Assembly (NCBI GenBank): GCA_018268415.1
Contig: JAFDWO010000028.1
Location: 1 to 48,698 of the forward strand
Length of the DNA stretch: 48,698 nucleotides
Reading direction: 5' to 3'
From: Actinomycetota bacterium
GTDB taxonomy: Bacteria; Actinomycetota; Thermoleophilia; Solirubrobacterales; 70-9
A model generated the notes under the pieces. The model was given only the letters and a program-made list of their open reading frames with translations, was not told the origin of the DNA and ran no database searches. Shown piece by piece: positions 7,686 to 16,853 of the stretch. Position 1 is the stretch's first letter, and the number at the start of each line of letters is the position of its first letter. The position numbers and the translations under genes were made by a program.

Positions 7686-9416
7686 ATGAGCACCGACACC
7701 CTGAACACCGACACCGCGACCGCCGGCGGGGCGGCGGGGGCCGGCCCCAAGGTCGACCCGGTCACCGCCTCGATCATCCGCCACGGCCTCGACGCCGCCG
7801 CCGACCAGATGCTGGTGACGCTGAAGCGCACCGCCTTCTCGCCGATCATCTACGAGGTGATGGACGGCGCCGGGGCGTTCTACGACCGGCAGTTCCGGAT
7901 GATCTCCCAGATGACCGCGCTGCCGATGTTCACCGGCAGCCTCGGCCTCGCGGTCGAGAGCGTGGTCAAGCACTACGAAGCAACCGGGGAGGGGATCCAG
8001 GAGGGTGACGTGCTGGTCGTCAACGACCCCTTCGTCACCGGCACGCACCAGTGGGACGTCGCGGTGATCGTGCCCGGCTTCCTCGACGGTGAGATCGTCG
8101 CCTATGCGGCGATCAAGGCCCACCACCTCGACGTCGCCGCGCTGGCACCGTTTGTCACCCAGTCGACCGACGTCTTCCAGGAGGGGATCATCTGGCCCGG
8201 GGTGAAGCTCTGGCGCGCGGGCAGGCGCGACGACGACCTCTACCGGCTGTTCACCCGCAATACGCGGCTGCCGGACTCCGCCGCCGGCGACATGAACGCC
8301 CAGGCGGGCGCCTGTCACACCGGCATGCGGGCGGTGCTGGAGCTGATCGGGCGTTACGGGCTCGAGCAGTTCGAGGCGGCGGTCGAGGTGATCCTCGACG
8401 CGGGCGAGGCGACGATGCGCGAAAAGCTCGCCGAGTTCCCGCAGGGGCGCTTCACCGGCACCGTGGTCCACGAGCACAACGGCTTCGAGGAGGTGATGAT
8501 CCCCTACGAGGTCGCGGTCGAGTTCGTCGACGACGGCATCGTGATCGACCTCACCGACGCGCCGGACCCGCAGCCCGGCCCGGTCAACGCGCCGGTGATC
8601 GGGGTCATCTCGGCGATCCGCTGCGCGATGATGGCGCTGGCGATCCAGGACGGCGGCCGCGCCAACGAGGGGTACTTCCGGCCGTTGCAGCTGCGCTCGC
8701 GGGAAGGCTCGATGATCGACGCGAAGAGTCCGGCGCCGGTGGCGCTGGCCAGCTACCCGCTCTACATCCTGATCGAGGGGCTGAACGAGGCGATCGCGAG
8801 CGCGATGCCCGACCGCCGCCCGGCGGGCTACGACATGGTCGTCACCCTGTTCATGTGGGGGCAGGACGAGAATGACCAGGTGTGGATCGACTCGGTCAAC
8901 ATCACCGGCGGCGCCCCGGCCGCGGCTCCCTACGGTGACGGCGGCGGGCCGCTGATGCCGATCGCCTGCAGCGGCGTGCGCGGGGTCTCCTGGGAGGTCT
9001 TCGAGGCGAAGACGCCGATGACGATCGAGTCGACCGAGTACGCGATCGACAGCCACGGGGTCGGCAAGCACCGCGGCGGGCCCGGCTGGACGGTGATGCT
9101 GCGCGCCGACCGCGAGATGGAACTGACGATCGTCAACGAGCGCTCCCAGGTGCCGCCGTTCGCGCTGGCGGGGGCCGAGAAGGGGCGCCGCAACGAGGTG
9201 CTGGTGCACCGGCCCGACGGCAGCGTCGAGGAGTACGCCAAGGTCACCGGCACCAAGCTGCCGGCGGGCTCGCGGATCGAGATGAAGTTGAGCGGCGGCG
9301 CCGGGGTCGGCCCGGCGGCGGAGCGAACGCCCGAGCAGGTGCGCGCCGACCTCGCCGCCGGTTATCTGAGCGAGGAGCGCGCGCGGGAGAAGTACCCGCA
9401 CGCGTTCGAGGGCTAG
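7686..9416 (+). CDS. Hydantoinase B/oxoprolinase family protein, HyuB-type subunit (first copy)
   Basis: This is the partner of the HyuA subunit just upstream. In the family the B subunit binds the substrate and, in carboxylases, the metal. Features include KVDPVTASIIRHGLDAAADQM at residues 20-40, GDVLVVNDPFVTGTHQWDV near 110-130 (the conserved NDP...GTH metal-site region) and HGVGKHRGGPGWT near residue 460. The 576-residue length matches ordinary HyuB and is about 100 residues shorter than the second HyuB at 20721. The ATG has GAGGAG seven bases upstream. Followed by a mini-ORF and an ABM protein, it forms the operon 5612-9785. Confidence 0.9.
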   Translation: MSTDTLNTDTATAGGAAGAGPKVDPVTASIIRHGLDAAADQMLVTLKRTAFSPIIYEVMDGAGAFYDRQFRMISQMTALPMFTGSLGLAVESVVKHYEATGEGIQEGDVLVVNDPFVTGTHQWDVAVIVPGFLDGEIVAYAAIKAHHLDVAALAPFVTQSTDVFQEGIIWPGVKLWRAGRRDDDLYRLFTRNTRLPDSAAGDMNAQAGACHTGMRAVLELIGRYGLEQFEAAVEVILDAGEATMREKLAEFPQGRFTGTVVHEHNGFEEVMIPYEVAVEFVDDGIVIDLTDAPDPQPGPVNAPVIGVISAIRCAMMALAIQDGGRANEGYFRPLQLRSREGSMIDAKSPAPVALASYPLYILIEGLNEAIASAMPDRRPAGYDMVVTLFMWGQDENDQVWIDSVNITGGAPAAAPYGDGGGPLMPIACSGVRGVSWEVFEAKTPMTIESTEYAIDSHGVGKHRGGPGWTVMLRADREMELTIVNERSQVPPFALAGAEKGRRNEVLVHRPDGSVEEYAKVTGTKLPAGSRIEMKLSGGAGVGPAAERTPEQVRADLAAGYLSEERAREKYPHAFEG

Positions 9417-9429
9417 GAGGGCCGGGACG

Positions 9430-9462
9430 ATGCAGACCCTCAACCCGATCGCGATCGCCTGA
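9430..9462 (+). CDS. Possible 10-residue leader ORF coupled to the ABM gene
   Basis: After a good ribosome site AGGAGGG (9415-9421) an ATG opens a 10-codon frame, MQTLNPIAIA, whose TGA overlaps the ATG of the next gene (TGATG). The ribosome site serves this mini-ORF better than the ABM start, so the ABM protein may be translated by termination-reinitiation. It could also be the remnant of a lost start. Confidence 0.4.
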   Translation: MQTLNPIAIA

Positions 9463-9785
9463 TGGCCGGCTACGACACCGTGATCATCGCCGAGGTCTGG
9501 GCCAAACCGGAGGAGGCCGACCACCTCGAGGAGGTCCTGCGCGAGCACACCGACCGCACCCTCGAAGAGCCCGGCGTCCTCCTCTTCGCCGTCCACCGCG
9601 ATCGCGAAGACCCGACCCACTTCGCCGTGATCGAGGCCTACGAGTCCTACGACGCCCTGGAAGTCCACCGCGGCACCGAGCGCTACCAGGCCCTGATGGC
9701 CTCCCTCCCGGCGATGATGGACCGCCGCGCCCGCATGGAGCTGGAGCCCCGCCCGGCGAAGGATCCACGCAGCACCGTGCTTTAG
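9462..9785 (+). CDS. Antibiotic biosynthesis monooxygenase (ABM) domain protein
   Basis: A small dimeric ferredoxin-like-fold protein of the YgiN/ABM type, 107 residues. Family members are cofactorless quinol or polycyclic-phenol oxygenases or non-enzymatic binding proteins. Visible family features are the N-terminal strand TVIIAEVWAKPEEADHLEEVL, the helix-strand region EEPGVLLFAVHRDREDPTHFAVIEAYES, and the helix DALEVHRGTERYQALMASL. The start overlaps the stop of a 10-codon mini-ORF and has no ribosome site of its own at the right spacing. It ends the first HyuAB operon. Its role there is unknown; a detoxifying or substrate-oxidising side function is an inference. Confidence 0.82.
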   Translation: MAGYDTVIIAEVWAKPEEADHLEEVLREHTDRTLEEPGVLLFAVHRDREDPTHFAVIEAYESYDALEVHRGTERYQALMASLPAMMDRRARMELEPRPAKDPRSTVL

Positions 9786-9812
9786 GGGGACCAGCCCCGT
9801 GGGATCGACCAG

Positions 9813-10952
9813 CTAGCTCCGCTGGAGCACGATCACGGAGCAGTTGCCGCCGGCGCCGAGGGCGTGGGTGAGGCCGGTGCGGGCGCCCTCTACCTGGCGG
9901 GCGCCGGCGCGGCCGCGGAGTTGGGTGACGACCTCGAAGACCTGGCCGAGGGCCGAGGCGCCGACCGGCTCGCCCTTGGAGAGGAGGCCGCCGGAGGGGT
10001 TGACCGGGATGCGGCCGCCGATCGTGGTGGCGCCGGATTCGACCAGGGGGCCGCCCTCGCCGGGCGCGCAGAGGCCGAGTTCCTCGGTGGCGATGATCTC
10101 GGTGCCGGCGTCGGTGTCCTGGAGCTCGATCACGTCGAGGTCGTCGGGGCCGAGACCCGCCTGCTCGTAGGCCTTCTGGGCGGCGCGGCGGGAGACCGGC
10201 ACGTCGGGCTCGATGGTCGAGTCGGTGGGCATGTGCTCGCCGATCGCCTGGCTGCGCATCGCCGTCGCCATCCCCTGGCCGACCACGCTGACGTCGCCGG
10301 GGCGCGCGTCGCCCGCCCGCAGGATCGCCGCCGCGGCGCCCTCGTCGGGCGTGCAGAGCATCAGCAGGCGCAGCGGGTCGACGACCATCCGGCTCGCCAG
10401 CACCTCCTCCGCCGAGATCTCCTTCTGGTACATCGCCCGCGGGTTGTGGACCGAGTGGCGGTGGTTCTTCTCCGCGACCAGGGCGAGCTGGCGCTCGGTG
10501 GTCCCGTACTCGTACATGTGGCGCTGGATCGCGTAAGCGAACTGGACCGGGTTGACGGCGTGCCCGATCGGCTCGCGCCAGGGCTCGAAGTAGTCCATCT
10601 TCATGAAGCCGCGCGGCATCTTCTCGATCCCCACCGCGGCGACCACGCCGTGCTCGCCCGAGGCGATCGCCTGGCGCGCGACGCTGACCGCGGCGCCGCC
10701 GGAGGAGCAGGCGTTCTCGACGTTGACGATCGGGATGCCGGTGCGGCCGATCGCGGTCGCGATCTTGTGTCCGGCGCCGGTTCCGGCGTACATGTGGGCG
10801 CAGAAGAGGGCGTCGACCTCGCCCCACGCGATGCCGGCGTCGGCAAGCGCCTCGCGCAGCGCCTCGACCCCCATCTCGATCGGCGACTTGTCGCCGAAGC
10901 GACCGAAGGGGTGCATGCCCACCCCGCTGACGACCGTCGGCTCCATGGCCAT
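9813..10952 (-). CDS. Thiolase-like acyl-CoA acetyltransferase / Ltp-type aldolase
   Basis: A thiolase-superfamily enzyme of the SCP-x/lipid-transfer-protein type, 379 residues. Cys82 in ENACSSGGAAV sits where thiolases carry the nucleophile. The C-terminal half has HALGAGGNCSVIVLQ instead of the classic CxGGGxG loop, as in the non-classical group. The DUF35 zinc-ribbon/OB protein is encoded just upstream with a 4-bp gap. In steroid-degrading actinobacteria the same pairing (Ltp2 with the DUF35 domain of ChsH2) makes a retro-aldolase that removes a side chain, so thiolytic or aldolytic cleavage of a CoA ester is the likely role. The ribosome site GAGGAG precedes ATG 10952; a second ATG lies two codons later. 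It is the last gene of the operon starting at 14898. Confidence 0.87.
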   Translation of the reverse strand: MAMEPTVVSGVGMHPFGRFGDKSPIEMGVEALREALADAGIAWGEVDALFCAHMYAGTGAGHKIATAIGRTGIPIVNVENACSSGGAAVSVARQAIASGEHGVVAAVGIEKMPRGFMKMDYFEPWREPIGHAVNPVQFAYAIQRHMYEYGTTERQLALVAEKNHRHSVHNPRAMYQKEISAEEVLASRMVVDPLRLLMLCTPDEGAAAAILRAGDARPGDVSVVGQGMATAMRSQAIGEHMPTDSTIEPDVPVSRRAAQKAYEQAGLGPDDLDVIELQDTDAGTEIIATEELGLCAPGEGGPLVESGATTIGGRIPVNPSGGLLSKGEPVGASALGQVFEVVTQLRGRAGARQVEGARTGLTHALGAGGNCSVIVLQRS

Positions 10953-10956
10953 GGCG

Positions 10957-11370
10957 TTACTCCTCTCCGATCCGGAAGCCGTAGGTCCGCAGCGCCGCGC
11001 CGTCCTCGCCCGCGAGGTCGAACAGCTCGAGCCGGCAGGGGGCGCTGATCCTCACCGCCGCGAGGTCCTCGGCGAGCAGCGTCGCGGCGACCCGCAGGCC
11101 GTCGCCGAGCTCGACCACCCCGAGCGCGTAGGGCACCTCGCCCGCGTAGCCGGGCGGCGGCGCGTGGACGATCGTGTAGGTGAAGACGCGGCCCTGGTCG
11201 GGAAGCGCGACCTCGCTCGCGCCCTCGTGCTGACAGCGGGCGCAGACGGCGAGCGCCGGGAAGCGCAGCGCGCCGCAGTTCTCGCAGCGGGCGCCGAGCA
11301 GGGCCGGCGGGTCCTCGCGGAAGAGGCCCTCGCGGACCGGCGTCGCGCCGCCCTGGGCGACCTCGCTCAC
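10957..11370 (-). CDS. DUF35 zinc-ribbon/OB-fold protein, thiolase partner
   Basis: This 137-residue acyl-CoA-associated protein has a rubredoxin-like zinc ribbon (Cys29, Cys32, Cys43, Cys46 in CENCG and CARCQ), followed by an OB-fold domain (about residues 60-130: GRVFTYTIVHAPPPGYAGEVPYALGVVEL). Known DUF35 proteins bind thiolase-like enzymes and are required for their activity or stability. The GTG start overlaps the stop of the acyl-CoA dehydrogenase gene (GTGA), and the thiolase follows after 4 bp, so the three are translationally coupled. Confidence 0.9.
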   Translation of the reverse strand: MSEVAQGGATPVREGLFREDPPALLGARCENCGALRFPALAVCARCQHEGASEVALPDQGRVFTYTIVHAPPPGYAGEVPYALGVVELGDGLRVAATLLAEDLAAVRISAPCRLELFDLAGEDGAALRTYGFRIGEE

Positions 11371-12476
11371 GTCGGCGCCCCGACTCGGCGCGCGGCGAGC
11401 CGCGCGCCGAGCGCGCGCTCGTGCTGGATCGCGTCGCCGAAGCGGCGCTCCGCGGCGAGCACCCGCCGCTGCAGCAGGTGGGCGTCGTGCTCCCAGGTGA
11501 AGGCGATGCCGCCGAAGACCTGCAGCGCCGCCTCGACCACGGCGCGGCTCGCGCGCGCCGACCAGGCCTTGGCGACGGCGACCGCCTCGGCGGCCTCGGC
11601 GTCGCCCTCGTCGAGGGCCGCCGCCGCGTAGAGGACCGAGGACCAGGCCGACTCGCGGTCGACGTGGGCGTCGGCCATCAGGTGCTTCAGCGCCTGGAAG
11701 CTGCCGATCGGGGCGCCGAACTGTTCGCGCTCGCGCGCGTACTCGATCGCCAGGTCGAGCGCCGCGCTCGCCGCGCCCACCCCTTCGGCGGCGGTGGCGA
11801 CCGCGCCGACCCGGAGCGCGCGCTCCACTGCGCCCGCATCGTCGCCGACCAGGGCGCGCGCGGCGGGGACGGTGACGCCACTCAGCTCGACCACGCGGCA
11901 GTCGGCGGCCGGGTCGAGAGCGTGGCCGTCGAGGAGCGTGACGCCGGCCGCCTCCGCCGGGACCAGCGCCCAGGCGGGCTCCCCGGCGTGCTCGGCGAGG
12001 ACGAGGAGGGCGTCGACCCGGGGGGCGGCCTGGACGCCGACCTTCACCCCGTCGAGGACGAGGTCGTCGCCGGCGGCGCGGAGCGTCGCCTCGACCCCGG
12101 CCAGGGTCCAGTCGGCACCCGCCTCGACCACGGCGAGGGCGGTCGCCGCCTCGCCCACGGCGACCCGCGCGGTCAGCTCGTCGTCACCCCCGATCGCCGC
12201 GGCGATTCGCGCCGCCACCGCGGTGTCGACCAGCGCCGTCGGCGCCGCCTGGGCGCCGCAGCGCTCGGCCAGCATGCACAGTCCCTGGACGCCGAAGCCA
12301 TCGTCCTCGAGGCCGACGGCGTACCAGCCGAGGTAGCCCAGCTGCTGGTCTAGGGTCGTCGCGTCGCCCTTCCCCTCGAGGAAGGCGCGGGCGAGGGAGA
12401 GCGGCGCCAGGTCGGCGAGCATCTCCCGCGCCACCGATTGGAGCTCGCGCTGGTCCTCGGAGATCGTCAGCTTCAT
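11367..12476 (-). CDS. Acyl-CoA dehydrogenase, short partner subunit (FadE28-like)
   Basis: An acyl-CoA dehydrogenase-fold protein of 369 residues. The N-terminal helical domain ([20 protein letters not shown]) and the C-terminal ending QVFGGIAFTWEHDAHLLQRR are clear. The middle beta domain is divergent and lacks the usual W/FSM-TEP-type FAD loop. This pattern fits the non-catalytic or half-site subunit of alpha2beta2 dehydrogenases such as ChsE1-ChsE2, described for steroid side chains. The fuller partner is the gene upstream, which it overlaps by 4 bp (ATGA). It likely acts in the cytosol on a bulky CoA ester. Confidence 0.87.
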   Translation of the reverse strand: MKLTISEDQRELQSVAREMLADLAPLSLARAFLEGKGDATTLDQQLGYLGWYAVGLEDDGFGVQGLCMLAERCGAQAAPTALVDTAVAARIAAAIGGDDELTARVAVGEAATALAVVEAGADWTLAGVEATLRAAGDDLVLDGVKVGVQAAPRVDALLVLAEHAGEPAWALVPAEAAGVTLLDGHALDPAADCRVVELSGVTVPAARALVGDDAGAVERALRVGAVATAAEGVGAASAALDLAIEYAREREQFGAPIGSFQALKHLMADAHVDRESAWSSVLYAAAALDEGDAEAAEAVAVAKAWSARASRAVVEAALQVFGGIAFTWEHDAHLLQRRVLAAERRFGDAIQHERALGARLAARRVGAPT

Positions 12477-13660
12477 CGCGCGCCCCGCGGCAGACCGAGG
12501 ATGCGCTCGGCGATGATGTTCTTCTGGATCTGGGCAGAGCCGCCGTAGACGGAGCCGGCACGGGCGTAGAGGTACACGTGCTGCCAGGCCTCCGGGTCGA
12601 CCCCCGCCGGGGCCCCGGCGCCGAGCGCGGCGTGGGCCCCGAGCGCGTCGAGCCCGGCCGCCGCCATCTCCTGCTCGACCCGGCCAAGGACCACCTTGTC
12701 GACCGAGCTCTCCAGGCCCGGGTGCCCGTCGGCGATCATCTGGCCGACGCTGCGCAGGCCCTGGTGCTTCAGCACCTCGAGGCCGATGTGGGCACGGGCG
12801 AGGGTCGCGCGCACGTCCTCGTCCTCCAGCGCCGGGCGGCCGCCGCGGCGGAGCGCGCGCGCTTCCTCGACCATGCCGTCGAGCAGCACCCGCAGCACCG
12901 CCTGGCGGCCGACGCCGTACCAGCCCCGCTCGTGAGAGAGGGTGTGCATCGCGATCGCCCAGCCGCCGTTCAGCTCGCCGAGCAGGTTCTCGGCCGGTAC
13001 CTCGACGGCGTCGAAGTAGACCTCGGAGAACTCGGCATCACCGGTCACCTGCACCAGCGGCCGGATCTCGATCCCTGCCGAGGACATGTCGACGAGGATG
13101 TAGGAGATGCCGCGGTGGGCGGGGGCGTTGGCGTCGGTGCGGGCGAGCACCGCGCACCATTGTGCGTGCTGCGCGTAAGAGGTCCAGATCTTGTGGCCGT
13201 CGATGACGAAGCCGCCGTCGTCGGTGATCCGCGCCTTGGTCCGCAGCGCGGCGAGGTCGGAGCCGGCGCCGACCTCGGAGAAACCCTGGCACCAGATGTC
13301 GGCGCCGGAGAGGATGCGGTCGAGGAAGCGCGCCTTCTGCGCGTCGGTGCCCTGCTCGACCAGCGAGGGGCCGACGACGTCGAGGCCGACGTTGCCGATC
13401 ACGATCGGCGCGCCCGCCCGGGCCATCTCGGCGTTGACGACGATCTGCTCGGTCAGCGAGGCGCCGCGGCCGCCGTAGGCCTCCGGCCAGGAGAGGCCGA
13501 CCAGCCCGGCCCCGTGAAGGCGGGCCTGCCAGGCGCGCAGGAACTCGACCTTGGCGTCGAAATCGTGCGGGATCTGGGCGGGGTCGGGGACGTTCGCCGC
13601 GAGGAAGGCGCGCGCCTCTTCGCGCAGCGCCAGCTCGCCGTCGTCGAGCGCCAGCTTCAT
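12473..13660 (-). CDS. Acyl-CoA dehydrogenase, main subunit (FadE29-like)
   Basis: A FAD flavoenzyme that introduces an alpha,beta double bond into an acyl-CoA. Visible features: [21 protein letters not shown] (FAD/substrate loop near residue 125-145), [21 protein letters not shown], the helix with HTLSHERG near residue 245, and the C-terminal family signature [21 protein letters not shown]. The length of 395 residues is normal. It overlaps the upstream dehydrogenase by ATGA and the downstream one likewise. I infer that it forms a heteromer with the protein encoded at 11367-12476. Confidence 0.9.
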   Translation of the reverse strand: MKLALDDGELALREEARAFLAANVPDPAQIPHDFDAKVEFLRAWQARLHGAGLVGLSWPEAYGGRGASLTEQIVVNAEMARAGAPIVIGNVGLDVVGPSLVEQGTDAQKARFLDRILSGADIWCQGFSEVGAGSDLAALRTKARITDDGGFVIDGHKIWTSYAQHAQWCAVLARTDANAPAHRGISYILVDMSSAGIEIRPLVQVTGDAEFSEVYFDAVEVPAENLLGELNGGWAIAMHTLSHERGWYGVGRQAVLRVLLDGMVEEARALRRGGRPALEDEDVRATLARAHIGLEVLKHQGLRSVGQMIADGHPGLESSVDKVVLGRVEQEMAAAGLDALGAHAALGAGAPAGVDPEAWQHVYLYARAGSVYGGSAQIQKNIIAERILGLPRGAR

Positions 13661-14898
13661 CGGGGCGCCACCGCGTAGGTGGTGGCCGCATCACGGCTCG
13701 CCGCGACCTCGCGCCGGGCGACGGTCTCGCGGTGCACCTCGTCGGGGCCGTCGACGATGCGCAGGATGCGCGCGTGCGCGGTCAGCTCGGCGAGGATGAA
13801 GTCCTGGGTGACGCCCGCCGCGCCGAAGGCCTGCACGGCGTGGTCGACCACTCGCGAGGCGAGCTCGGCGGTGACCACCTTGATCGCCGAGATCTCGATC
13901 CGGGCGCCCTTCTTGCCGACCGTGTCCATCAGCCAGGCGGTCTTCAGGACGAGCAGGCGGGCCTGCTCGATCTCCATCCGTGCGTCGGCGATCCACTGGC
14001 GGATCACGCCCTTGTCGACCAGCGGCGAGCCGAAGGTGCTGCGGCCCTGGACCCGCTCGACCATCATCGCGAGGGCGCGCTCGGCGACGCCGATCGCCCG
14101 CATCGCGTGGTGGATGCGGCCCGGGCCGAGGCGCGCCTGGGCGATCGCGAAGCCCTCGCCCTCGCCGCCGAGGATGTAGGAGGCGGGGACCCGGGCGTCC
14201 TCGTAGACCACTTCGGCGTGCCCGCCGTGGGGGCCGTCGAGGTAGCCGAGCACGTGCATCGAGCGGCGGACGTCGACGCCCGGGGTGTCGACGGGGACGA
14301 GGATCATGCTCTGCTGTCGGTGGCGGTCGGCCTCGGGGTCGGTGACCCCCATCACGATCAGGAGCTCGCAGCGCGGCGACATCGCCCCGGAGGTGAACCA
14401 CTTGATCCCGTCGATCGCGTACTCGTCGCCGTCGCGGCGGATCCGGGTGGCGATGTTGGTCGCGTCGGAGGAGGCGACGTGGGGCTCGGTCATCGAGAAG
14501 GCCGAGCGGGTCCTGCCGTCCAGCAGCGGCGCCAGCCAGCGTTCCTTCTGCTCCGCGGTGCCGAACTGGGACAGCAGCTCCATATTGCCGGTGTCGGGCG
14601 CGGAGCAGTTGAAGACCTCGGGGGCGAGGAACGGGCTGCGGCCCATGATCTCGCAGAGCGGCGCGTACTGGAGGTTCGTCAGCCCGGCGCCGTTCTCGTC
14701 GGGGAGGAAGAGGTTCCACAGCCCCGCCTCGCGGGCCTGCGCCTTCAGCTCCTCCATGATCGGCGGCGTCGCCCAGGGATCGTCCCCCGCTGCGATCTGC
14801 TCCTCGAAGATGTGCTCTGCCGGGAGGATGCGCTCGGCGAAGAAACGCTCCACCTCCTCCCGCAGGCCCGCCGTCTGTACGTCAGGTGCGAAGTCCAC
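13657..14898 (-). CDS. Acyl-CoA dehydrogenase, ACAD10/11-like
   Basis: A third FAD-dependent acyl-CoA dehydrogenase, 413 residues, from a different subgroup than its neighbours. [39 protein letters not shown] (about residues 130-170) is the canonical FAD-binding middle domain. [43 protein letters not shown] is typical of ACAD10/11-type enzymes, which often work with an APH-fold kinase domain on 4-hydroxyacyl-CoA. That kinase-like gene is directly upstream (14956). The start is GTG (14896-14898). It is the first gene of the operon running to 9813 and has its own promoter at 14910-14937. Confidence 0.9.
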   Translation of the reverse strand: MDFAPDVQTAGLREEVERFFAERILPAEHIFEEQIAAGDDPWATPPIMEELKAQAREAGLWNLFLPDENGAGLTNLQYAPLCEIMGRSPFLAPEVFNCSAPDTGNMELLSQFGTAEQKERWLAPLLDGRTRSAFSMTEPHVASSDATNIATRIRRDGDEYAIDGIKWFTSGAMSPRCELLIVMGVTDPEADRHRQQSMILVPVDTPGVDVRRSMHVLGYLDGPHGGHAEVVYEDARVPASYILGGEGEGFAIAQARLGPGRIHHAMRAIGVAERALAMMVERVQGRSTFGSPLVDKGVIRQWIADARMEIEQARLLVLKTAWLMDTVGKKGARIEISAIKVVTAELASRVVDHAVQAFGAAGVTQDFILAELTAHARILRIVDGPDEVHRETVARREVAASRDAATTYAVAPR

Positions 14899-14909
14899 AG
14901 AAGAAAATA

Positions 14910-14937
14910 ATTATCATAAGGAACTCGACGGCGTCAA
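14910..14937 (-). promoter_or_regulatory. Promoter of the acyl-CoA dehydrogenase operon, with shared AT-rich element
   Basis: On the minus strand TTGACG (14937-14932), 16 bases, and GATAAT (14915-14910) give a good sigma-70-like promoter 11 bases before the GTG start. The -10 part overlaps TTATCATAA (14911-14919). That 9-mer recurs at 23741-23749 and 38383-38391, both of them promoter gaps. Confidence 0.6.
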
Positions 14938-14955
14938 AGTCAGGGCCGGCGGCCC

Positions 14956-15972
14956 CTACGCGAGCGTGGCGAGGGCGCGATCGAGGAGGCGTTCGATGCT
15001 CGGGCCGAGGGCCTCGTTCGCGGCGTCGACGTGACGGCCATCGAGGCTTCGCTTCCGGTTGTGCGCCTGGATCGCGGCGAGCTTGAAGCAGCCGAGGGCG
15101 AGGAACCAGGACGGGTCGCGGTCGGTCTGGTCGGTCACCTCGAGGTAGGCGGCGACCAGGTCGTCGGCGGTCGGGGTGCCGGGGACGTCACGGCCGAGGC
15201 CCGGGTAGTTGGCCGGGTCGGTGAAGGAGTAGAACCAGCCGAGGTCGACCAGGGGATCGCCGACACTCCAGATCTCCCAGTCGATCAGGCCCTGGGGCTC
15301 GGCGCCGACGAAGAGGATGTTGCCGAGGCGGAAGTCGCCGTGGACGATCGCGGGGCGGGCGGGCGCCGGTGGGGCGGCGGCGAGCATGAGGGCGGGCAGC
15401 TCGGTCGCCGCCGGGTGGTCGAACCGGGCGGCCTCCATCGTCCTGGTCCAGATCGCGAGCTCCGCGGCGGGGGTGCGCACCGGCTCGCCGGCGAGGCCGA
15501 TCGCCGCCGAATCGAGCGCGTGGAGGCGCGCGATCACGTCCAGCGCCGCCTGCCAGCGGGCGGCGATCAGCGCGCCGCTCTCCTCCGCCTGGGGCGGCTC
15601 GATCAGGGGCTCGGTTGCCACGCCCGGCAACAGGTCGGCGGCGTAGAAGGGAGGGTCGCCGTCGCCGCGCAGCCGCACCCCGGCCACCGGGACGCTGCCG
15701 TCGGCGCCCAGGGCTTCGACGACCCGCGCCTGGCGCAGGACGTCGTGGCGACCGCGGGCGGGGCGGCCGACCGGGGCGGACTTGACCACCAGGCGCCGCT
15801 CGCGCCTGTCGGCGTCCCGCAGGACCGCGAGGTGGGTGACGCCGGAGTGGCCGCCCGACATCCGCGAGAGCTCGATCAGCGCGGCCGCGCCGGCCGGGTC
15901 CCCCGCGGCCGCGCGCCCGAGGGCACCGCGGATCTGCTCGGCGAGCTCCGAATCGGCGGCTAACGAATTCAT
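14956..15972 (-). CDS. Phosphotransferase family protein (APH-like, FadE36 type)
   Basis: A kinase-fold protein of the aminoglycoside-phosphotransferase superfamily, here with a catabolic rather than resistance context. The Brenner-type catalytic loop IVHGDFRLGNILF and the metal-binding LIDWEIWSVGDPLVDLG are intact. Homologues adjacent to ACAD10/11-type dehydrogenases phosphorylate 4-hydroxyacyl-CoA so that the dehydrogenase partner can eliminate phosphate; that role is inferred here from the neighbour at 13657. Three possible ATG starts exist (15984, 15981, 15972) and none has a ribosome site. I prefer 15972 because CATGAT at 15985-15980 could be a -10 box for a leaderless mRNA. The 16-bp palindrome 15970-15985 covers the start region. 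Confidence 0.87.
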   Translation of the reverse strand: MNSLAADSELAEQIRGALGRAAAGDPAGAAALIELSRMSGGHSGVTHLAVLRDADRRERRLVVKSAPVGRPARGRHDVLRQARVVEALGADGSVPVAGVRLRGDGDPPFYAADLLPGVATEPLIEPPQAEESGALIAARWQAALDVIARLHALDSAAIGLAGEPVRTPAAELAIWTRTMEAARFDHPAATELPALMLAAAPPAPARPAIVHGDFRLGNILFVGAEPQGLIDWEIWSVGDPLVDLGWFYSFTDPANYPGLGRDVPGTPTADDLVAAYLEVTDQTDRDPSWFLALGCFKLAAIQAHNRKRSLDGRHVDAANEALGPSIERLLDRALATLA

Positions 15973-15985
15973 GATGACCATCATG
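15970..15985. promoter_or_regulatory. Palindrome over the kinase start codon, in the divergent gap
   Basis: CATGATG, AC, CATCATG form a perfect inverted repeat between the divergent kinase and SDR genes. Its core TGATGACCATCA (15972-15983) differs by one base from the perfect palindrome TGATGATCATCA at 16881-16892. The two sites flank the SDR gene and probably bind the same dimeric regulator. Confidence 0.55.
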
Positions 15986-16009
15986 CCAGTTTCGCGCTAG
16001 GCTGCCGGG

Positions 16010-16819
16010 ATGGAGAGATTCGAGGGACGGGTGGCGCTCGTCACGGGCGCCTCGAAGGGAATCGGCGCGGCAACGGCGGAGCGGCTGGCCCGCGAAGGCG
16101 CGAGCGTCGCGGTCAACGCGCGCAACGAGGACGCCCTGCGCGAGCTCACCGACCGGCTCGCCGCCGCGGGGCTGGCCGTGCATCCGGTGGCGGGCAGCGT
16201 CACCCGGCCGGAGGGGCCCGAGGCGCTGGTCGCGGCGACGGTCGAGCGCTTCGGCAAGATCGACGTCGTCGTCAGCGCGGTCGGCGTCAACACCACCTAC
16301 GGACCGCTGCTCGAGACCGAGCGCGAGGCCTTCCTGGCGACGATGGAGCGGAACACCTGGCCGCTCGTCGCGCTGGCCCAGGCGGCCGTCGCCCACGGGC
16401 TCGGCGAGGGCGGCGCGATCGTCGCCGTCTCGACCATCGGCAGCCACTCGATCCAGCCGCTGGTCGCCCCCTACTGCGCCAGCAAGGCGGCGCTCGACCT
16501 GCTGGTCCGCACGCTTGCCCGTGAGCTCGGCCCGCGCGGCATCCGCGTCAACGCGGTGGCTCCCGGGCTGGTCGAAACCGACATGTCGCAGATCCTCTGG
16601 GAAGGCGACCAGGCGACCGCGGAGGCGGAGCTGCTGCCGCTCGGGCGGCTCGGGAAGCCCGCCGACATCGCCGCCGCGATCGCCTGGCTGGCCTCGCCGG
16701 ATGCCGGGTGGACGACCGGCCAGATCGTCGACGTCGACGGTGGTCGCACCCAGATCGGCGACGAGCCGGCGCACCTGATCGGTGCCCACCGCGGCTCGCC
16801 GACTCCAGCGAACGACTGA
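16010..16819 (+). CDS. SDR family oxidoreductase
   Basis: A classical short-chain dehydrogenase/reductase of 269 residues that oxidises or reduces a hydroxyl/keto group with NAD(P). The Rossmann motif TGASKGIG lies at residues 12-19, the NAG-like SAVG near 90, and the catalytic Ser-Tyr-Lys set in VSTIGSHSIQPLVAPYCASKAA; the C-terminal VDVDGG is typical. ATG 16010 has no clear ribosome site, so the mRNA may be leaderless or the start imprecise. It diverges from the kinase gene across a 37-bp gap that holds a palindrome. In this cluster a 3-hydroxyacyl-CoA or cyclic alcohol substrate is likely (inference). Confidence 0.88.
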   Translation: MERFEGRVALVTGASKGIGAATAERLAREGASVAVNARNEDALRELTDRLAAAGLAVHPVAGSVTRPEGPEALVAATVERFGKIDVVVSAVGVNTTYGPLLETEREAFLATMERNTWPLVALAQAAVAHGLGEGGAIVAVSTIGSHSIQPLVAPYCASKAALDLLVRTLARELGPRGIRVNAVAPGLVETDMSQILWEGDQATAEAELLPLGRLGKPADIAAAIAWLASPDAGWTTGQIVDVDGGRTQIGDEPAHLIGAHRGSPTPAND

Positions 16820-16853
16820 GCTGCCGGGCGGGGGTGATGGGGTCCGCGACCAG

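Noticed and set aside
14956-15972. Aminoglycoside resistance kinase
   Set aside because: The motifs are those of the APH superfamily, but the neighbouring ACAD10/11-like dehydrogenase points to a hydroxyacyl-CoA kinase-like role.
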